Shown here in pieces: positions 63,846 through 64,000 of a stretch of DNA of 64,000 nucleotides (positions within the stretch are counted from its first letter, which is position 1; each line of letters starts with the position of its first letter). Source of the DNA: Ictalurus punctatus (Eukaryota > Chordata > Actinopteri > Siluriformes > Ictaluridae); NCBI RefSeq assembly GCF_001660625.3, contig NC_030430.2:18296727-18360726 (forward strand), given 5' to 3'. The translations under genes were made by a program, and so were the position numbers. Under the pieces are notes generated by a model, which saw nothing but the letters and a program-made list of their open reading frames with translations, ran no database searches and was not told the origin of the DNA.

Positions 63846-64000
63846 TCCATCCATCCATCCATCCATCCTCTATACCGCTTAATCCTTTTCAGGGTCACGG
63901 GGAAACCTGGAGCCTATCCCAGGGAGCATCGGGCACGAGGCGGGGTACACCCTGGACAGGGTGCCATTCCATCGCAGGGCACAATCACATACACACTCAC
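63846..64000. repeat. (ATCC)n and interspersed fish repeat, copy C
   Basis: Six ATCC units lead into CTCTATACCGCTTAATCC, then GGAGCCTATCCCAGGGAGCA and CATTCCATCGCAGGGCACA. It is the best-preserved copy of the family seen at 45.3 and 59.7 kb and continues past the right edge. Confidence 0.85.

Overview
This is a nuclear genome window from a vertebrate, almost certainly a teleost fish. Genes are split by canonical introns, the gene content matches a block of human chromosome 1p36.13, and introns and spacers carry Tc1/mariner-type transposons, L2-like LINE fragments, tRNA-type SINEs and long microsatellites typical of fish. An otophysan such as a catfish is plausible from the SINE and Tc1 flavour, but that is only an impression. 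Nothing bacterial, viral or CRISPR-like is present.

Layout, left to right. 1-3.2 kb: first coding exon and promoter of spen (minus strand); the rest of that gene lies beyond the left edge. 3.2-5.9 kb: spacer with orphan NRF1-like and YY1-like motifs. 5.9-10.3 kb: complete tmem82 (minus, five coding exons, 317 aa). 12.5-21.85 kb: complete szrd1 (plus, four exons, 157 aa), whose introns hold a decayed LINE and a Tc1-like element that ends 19 nt before an exon. 21.95-49.3 kb: complete atp13a2 (minus, 29 coding exons, 1172 aa, every splice phase consistent), including a tiny 13-nt first coding exon and one GC-AG intron. 49.3-57.2 kb: transposons, SINE pieces and simple repeats. 57.2-58.1 kb: 3'-terminal exon and 3'UTR of an unidentified minus-strand gene. 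58.2-64 kb: a Tc1-like element, a SINE, a large 0.96-kb inverted-repeat element and a further interspersed repeat.

The genes do not form a pathway: spen is a nuclear co-repressor/RNA-binding protein, tmem82 a poorly known membrane protein, szrd1 a SUZ-domain RNA-associated protein, and atp13a2 (PARK9) a late-endosomal/lysosomal P5B ATPase that exports polyamines. Their interest is conserved synteny. szrd1 and atp13a2 converge tail to tail, with poly(A) signals about 140 bp apart.

I found no convincing new biological system. The best observations are the transposon abutting an szrd1 splice acceptor, the GC-AG intron and upstream ORFs of atp13a2, the long inverted repeat near the right end, and the unidentified terminal exon.
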